From NCBI GenBank assembly GCA_013288045.1, contig JABDCP010000003.1, forward strand, positions 69,883-115,185: DNA of 45,303 bases, read 5' to 3'. Of this stretch, positions 41,793-45,303 are shown piece after piece (positions within the stretch are counted from its first letter, which is position 1; each line of letters starts with the position of its first letter). Origin of the DNA: Candidatus Babelota bacterium. Its GTDB lineage: Bacteria > Babelota > Babeliae > Babelales > Babelaceae. The notes beneath the pieces are model-generated. The model was not told the DNA's origin. It saw only the letters and a list, made by a program, of their open reading frames with translations, and did no database searches. Position numbers and translations under genes: made by a program.

Positions 41793-42524
41793 ATGAAAAT
41801 TAAAGAACGACTCGACCTTAAGATGCAGAAACTTTTTCCTGCGTTGAGTCGTACGCAGATACAAAGTTATATCATGCAAGGTAAAGTTACCGTGGACGGT
41901 CAGGTATGCTTAAAACCGGGTATACTCATAAGCGACGAGCAAGAGATACTGTGCACCTACGAAGCTCCTCCTTATGTATCTCGCGCAGGTCAGAAGCTCG
42001 CACATGCCTTAGATCATTTTGGTGTTGATCCAAAGAGTATGATCATCCTTGATGCAGGTCTGTCTACGGGTGGATTTACTGATTGCTTACTCAAACGGGG
42101 TGCAGCAAAAGTCTATGGAGTTGACGTAGGCTATGGGCAAGTGCATGAGTCGATCCGCCAAAACCCTCGTGTAGTAGTTATGGAGCGAATCAATCTGAGG
42201 TATCTTGAAAACCTTCCTGAAAAAGTTGATCTCGTTACTCTAGATCTCTCATTTATTTCAGTTACCAAAGTACTCGCGGCGGTAAAACATCTTATGAAGC
42301 CGCAGGGTAAGCTTGTAGTACTTATTAAGCCACAGTTTGAAGCGGAGCGTCATGAGGTCGGTAAAGGGGGCATCATTAAAGACCCAGCTATCCATAAGAA
42401 AGTTATCGAGAAGATCATCGCTGCGTGTGCTTTGGAAGGTTTTGTGTGCCAGGGAGTAATCGACTCACCGATTACCGGAACTGAAGGTAACAAGGAATTC
42501 TTAGGCTATTTTATCTTGCATTAA
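41793..42524 (+). CDS. tlyA: TlyA-family rRNA (cytidine-2'-O)-methyltransferase
   Basis: 243 residues, the usual length. An N-terminal S4 RNA-binding domain (ERLDLKMQKLFPALSRTQIQSYIMQGKVTVDGQ) joins an FtsJ-like methyltransferase: YVSRAGQKLAHAL, the SAM-binding LDAGLSTGGFTDCLL, GVDVGYGQVH, VTLDLSFISVTKVL and LIKPQFEA with GKGGIIKD. TlyA homologues 2'-O-methylate C1409 of 16S rRNA, and in some species also C1920 of 23S, which confers capreomycin sensitivity. The S4 domain and K-D-K-type residues are in place. AAGGAG precedes the ATG. Confidence 0.94.
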   Translation: MKIKERLDLKMQKLFPALSRTQIQSYIMQGKVTVDGQVCLKPGILISDEQEILCTYEAPPYVSRAGQKLAHALDHFGVDPKSMIILDAGLSTGGFTDCLLKRGAAKVYGVDVGYGQVHESIRQNPRVVVMERINLRYLENLPEKVDLVTLDLSFISVTKVLAAVKHLMKPQGKLVVLIKPQFEAERHEVGKGGIIKDPAIHKKVIEKIIAACALEGFVCQGVIDSPITGTEGNKEFLGYFILH

Positions 42525-42727
42525 AACATCCATTCTTCATAATCACACGTACCCCATTCCTCGTCCGATTCTCGCTATTCGTATTATTTGAACATCAGCA
42601 GATTTTCTCAAAAATATCGACATTCTCGTACCGTTTCCGCCAACTTCTTTCAAAACTCTTGCATCTGACGTACCGAAAAAGTTAGTATGCGGAAAAGATT
42701 CCAGAGAGTGATTATGAAAGGATGACT

Positions 42728-44647
42728 ATGAAGAATCAAAAAAGCATGGGTGTCATGGGCTCAGGAATGTTCGTAGCAGTAGGTGTACTTTTCTGCCTCT
42801 TTGTGTCTTGTGAGCTCATTGCTGTGGACCCTGATGAATGCTGCGATACGCTTGAAGCTGACATTTCTGAAATTCAAACAACATTAGATGATTGCTGTAA
42901 TTTTATCCCCATAACGGAACTTCCCTTTGTATGTCAAATGCCAGCTCACTATAAGATAATGAATGATCTTGTATTTGGAACATCCCAAACTTCTCAAGGT
43001 AAGACCGATGGCAAGCTTCAAGCTGGTATCGGCCAGCCATCAGCATGTCCTGTGGTGCCGGCCGTAGCCTTTGGAATAACAATTGCAGCAGATAACGTAA
43101 CGGTTGAGGGTAACAATAAAAAGGTTTCAATTGTAGGAGAGAACGTAGGAGGCGTAGTCGTATCAAAAGGGGTAGTCAATTCAGTAGTAAATGGAGTCAC
43201 CGTCGTTGGTGATGCTGTCTCGGTAGCCCAAGTAGGAGTAGCAGTTTCGTCTGTAGTTGCTACTGTAAGCGGTGTTAGTGTAGTAAATGTTGGTGCCGCT
43301 CCTGTGGAAGCGATAACAGCGCCTCCGCTTGTAAATGTTGGGCAGGGTCCAGTCCCTCCTGTTGCGGGAGCGGTGGTAGTTGCTCCTGTTGAATCTGAAG
43401 AAGTAGCTCTAAGAAGATCTCTCCGCTCTAAAGGGCTTGGCCAAACTGGGGTGATCGAAGGTGGCGGTGTACTTATAGAAGGTTTGAAAGCGTCAAATAA
43501 CATCAACGGTGTAACTATTCAAGGGTCAAATGTAAATGTTATTCTGCGAGATAGCTTTATTTCGGATAGCATCGAAATGGGTATTTCGCAGCCAAACAGG
43601 GGCGGGTTTGAGGGGAACTTTATAATTGAGAATGTCCAGATTACCGATTCTGGCATTAATGGCATTTATACTACCTTTAATCAAGACAACTGGATTCTCA
43701 AGAATGTGCAAATTCGTAATAGTGGATTTAATGGAGCAATCTTTGAAGGGTTTCAGAATCTGAGTATTATTGATAGCCAAATTTTTGATAGCGGTGCAAA
43801 AGGACTTGTTGCAAGCATTAGACAAAGTCAAAACATTTCCCTTATTGGCCTAGAAATTTTTAATAGTGGTGATGAAGCATTGCGTGTTGATAATGTCCAA
43901 AATCTTTTTATAGACCGCAGTCTTTTTACCAACTATAACCGGACGTCCTTGCCGCTTGCTAAGATCCAAGATGTTAATAATGGCTTGATTAAGAACAGCC
44001 AGTTTATGAGTTTTGGTGGACTATCTGACGGACTCTTCATCAGAAATTCTCATGGACTTATAGTGGATTCAAATCTTGTGAAAGTATTTAATAATTTCTC
44101 AAGCGAGACTCCAGCTGCGCAGCCACCAGACCTGACTGGTAATCCAATTGTGAACTATATTCAGCAAAAGTATTGCTCGGCACCGCCAACTTCAGAGAGC
44201 ATAAGCGGTCCGGTTGGTATCAATCTGCAGGGAGGGGTTACAGCAGCACAGGTAAAAAATACCGTAGTATCAGGAACTCCTTCGATTGGGATAGCAGTTC
44301 AAGCAGATAGCTTAAATGGAATTGATGAAGGTGTAATACTTGAAAATGTGCTTGTTGATGGGGCTCAGAATAGTGGGATCCTTTTTGATAGTGCCCTTAA
44401 TTCTGCCATATTTAATTCACAGATAGTGAATGGTCAGGGTGATGGTATCACTATCTTAGGTAGTAGCAACACCGCAGTGCGCGGAAATACGCTTACGAAT
44501 AACCGTGCCTTTGGCGTGAGAGATAGCGGATTAAATTCACAGATCTATCAAAATTTTGCCTCAGCTAATGGCGCAAATTATACCTCAAATATTCTTACTT
44601 CAAGGCCAATTGCAGGTCTTGGGTCCTTAGAAAATATCGGTAGTTAA
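42728..44647 (+). CDS. secreted right-handed beta-helix protein
   Basis: About 639 residues. An N-terminal signal peptide (GSGMFVAVGVLFCLFVSCELIAV) is followed by a Cys-containing segment (DECCDTLEADISEIQTTLDDCC), then a Val-rich stretch with many VxVxxV-like steps (about 120-220) and a long series of parallel beta-helix coils (about 250-430 and 500-625), for example NVQITDSGINGIY, NVQIRNSGFNGAIF, DSQIFDSGAKGLV and NTLTNNRAFGVRDSG. Such folds occur in pectate lyase, NosD and adhesins; no catalytic residues were identified. ATG 42728 has AAAGG 6 bases upstream, whereas ATG 42722 abuts it. The next gene starts 24 bases after the stop, so they are probably co-transcribed. Confidence 0.82.
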   Translation: MKNQKSMGVMGSGMFVAVGVLFCLFVSCELIAVDPDECCDTLEADISEIQTTLDDCCNFIPITELPFVCQMPAHYKIMNDLVFGTSQTSQGKTDGKLQAGIGQPSACPVVPAVAFGITIAADNVTVEGNNKKVSIVGENVGGVVVSKGVVNSVVNGVTVVGDAVSVAQVGVAVSSVVATVSGVSVVNVGAAPVEAITAPPLVNVGQGPVPPVAGAVVVAPVESEEVALRRSLRSKGLGQTGVIEGGGVLIEGLKASNNINGVTIQGSNVNVILRDSFISDSIEMGISQPNRGGFEGNFIIENVQITDSGINGIYTTFNQDNWILKNVQIRNSGFNGAIFEGFQNLSIIDSQIFDSGAKGLVASIRQSQNISLIGLEIFNSGDEALRVDNVQNLFIDRSLFTNYNRTSLPLAKIQDVNNGLIKNSQFMSFGGLSDGLFIRNSHGLIVDSNLVKVFNNFSSETPAAQPPDLTGNPIVNYIQQKYCSAPPTSESISGPVGINLQGGVTAAQVKNTVVSGTPSIGIAVQADSLNGIDEGVILENVLVDGAQNSGILFDSALNSAIFNSQIVNGQGDGITILGSSNTAVRGNTLTNNRAFGVRDSGLNSQIYQNFASANGANYTSNILTSRPIAGLGSLENIGS

Positions 44648-44671
44648 AAAATTCAATAAAAAGGAGCATTT

Positions 44672-45303
44672 ATGAAACGCACGTTATTTCTTCTTCTCAT
44701 GTACCTAGACTTGTCTGGCATGGTCACTGCTGATGGTGGTCAATCACCTTTTGTCTTGACGACCACACCCGTATTTCGAACCACGGCACAAATTATGCAA
44801 GGACAAATCCCTGCGCCCGTTAAAGGAAAGACGCCCCAGGCTTCAAGTCCGGTTACACCTGGTACCCCGTTAGTGGTAAACCACTTTACGGTAGCTGATT
44901 ATCAAGAAACGGGTCAATATGGGCCAAGTGCAGAGTCTAGTGTCGGTTCGACACAGCTTCTTGTTGCCTCAAAGGGTCGTATCCGCTCATTTTTAAAGAA
45001 TGGTGCTCTTGATAATGTTCTTAATCTTTCACATGATAGTTTTTTTAGCCCGATAACGCTTGGGGGATTTACCGCAGATCCCAATGTGATCTTTCATCCA
45101 CAATGGAAGCAATGGGTCATCTTTGCAAACTCGCAGTCTTCAATCGTGCTTGCAATAAGTGATGGAGATCCTATTACTCCTAATACCGTATGGAGTTTTT
45201 ATGTTGTAGATTCAATCACTGCACCGTGTACAGATCCGATAAAAACAGAATGTTTTACCGCTACGTCGTCATTTGACTATACTACCTTGGGAGCGGATGT
45301 ACA
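44672..45303 (+). CDS. secreted protein, N-terminal part (3' truncated)
   Basis: The frame opens at ATG 44672 with AAGGAG 5 bases upstream and runs without a stop to the window end (210 complete codons). It starts MKRTLFLLLMYLDLSGMVTA, a typical signal peptide. The mature part is Thr/Pro/Ser-rich at first (about 25-65), then becomes beta-rich (TQLLVASKGRIRSFLKNG, FHPQWKQWVIFANSQSS, ITPNTVWSFYVVDS), which could be the first blades of a beta-propeller; this is only an impression. It lies in an operon-like arrangement with the beta-helix protein upstream. No known family recognised from the visible part. Confidence 0.85.
   Translation, partial: MKRTLFLLLMYLDLSGMVTADGGQSPFVLTTTPVFRTTAQIMQGQIPAPVKGKTPQASSPVTPGTPLVVNHFTVADYQETGQYGPSAESSVGSTQLLVASKGRIRSFLKNGALDNVLNLSHDSFFSPITLGGFTADPNVIFHPQWKQWVIFANSQSSIVLAISDGDPITPNTVWSFYVVDSITAPCTDPIKTECFTATSSFDYTTLGADV

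Noticed and set aside
43018-43506. 162-codon antisense frame inside the beta-helix gene
   Set aside because: It mirrors the repetitive Val-rich coding region (Thr/Ala/Pro-rich antisense), with no independent start signal.

Overview
The window is a bacterial chromosome segment with modest GC. It combines housekeeping genes with an unusually large set of predicted exported proteins. Four or five of these carry ankyrin repeats, and most strong starts sit behind an AAAGGA-type ribosome binding site. This mix (secreted ankyrin proteins, small paralogous secreted families, HtrA twins, no mobile elements, compact operons) resembles genomes of intracellular, protist-associated bacteria such as Dependentiae (TM6). 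That placement is inference from gene content and was not tested by phylogeny.

Layout. 1-5.3 kb: the end of a secreted protein, then leftward dnaK, an alpha/beta hydrolase and a flippase-like membrane protein. 5.3-11.5 kb: a CarD-type regulator, miaA, a SPOR-like membrane protein overlapping a PpiD/SurA-like chaperone, and a DrrAB-type ABC exporter. 11.6-16.4 kb: two tandem ankyrin genes produced by duplication of a block of about 2.1-2.5 kb. They differ by exactly four 34-residue repeats. 16.5-22.6 kb: a housekeeping run of recA, infC-rpmI-rplT, a short coiled-coil gene, zapA, rny, ymdB and two small DUF6496-like genes. One of the two small genes is only 59 codons long.

22.6-33.8 kb: a Cys-rich secreted protein, an ankyrin protein, an EamA-type transporter, and then a leftward series. 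That series holds a secreted helical protein, a membrane-anchored cyclopropane-fatty-acid synthase, a paralogue of the first gene, an exported HAD phosphatase, a DedA-like protein coupled to glycyl-tRNA synthetase, and a small secreted protein with an internal 51-bp duplication. 33.8-45.3 kb: two tandem HtrA-like proteases, two tandem secreted proteins sharing an ETFW tail, another ankyrin protein, an FkbM methyltransferase, a TlyA-type rRNA methylase, a secreted beta-helix protein, and the start of a further secreted protein that runs off the end.

No tRNA, rRNA, CRISPR array, insertion sequence or replication origin was recognised. The most interesting material is the set of expanding secreted families: the 34-aa ankyrin arrays with an NLS-like tail, the FPFPQGMGNALK family and the ETFW family. 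Several dyad sequences lie on promoters (dnaK, fkbM-like, carD/flippase). Promoters, operators and terminators were judged by eye and are candidates only.
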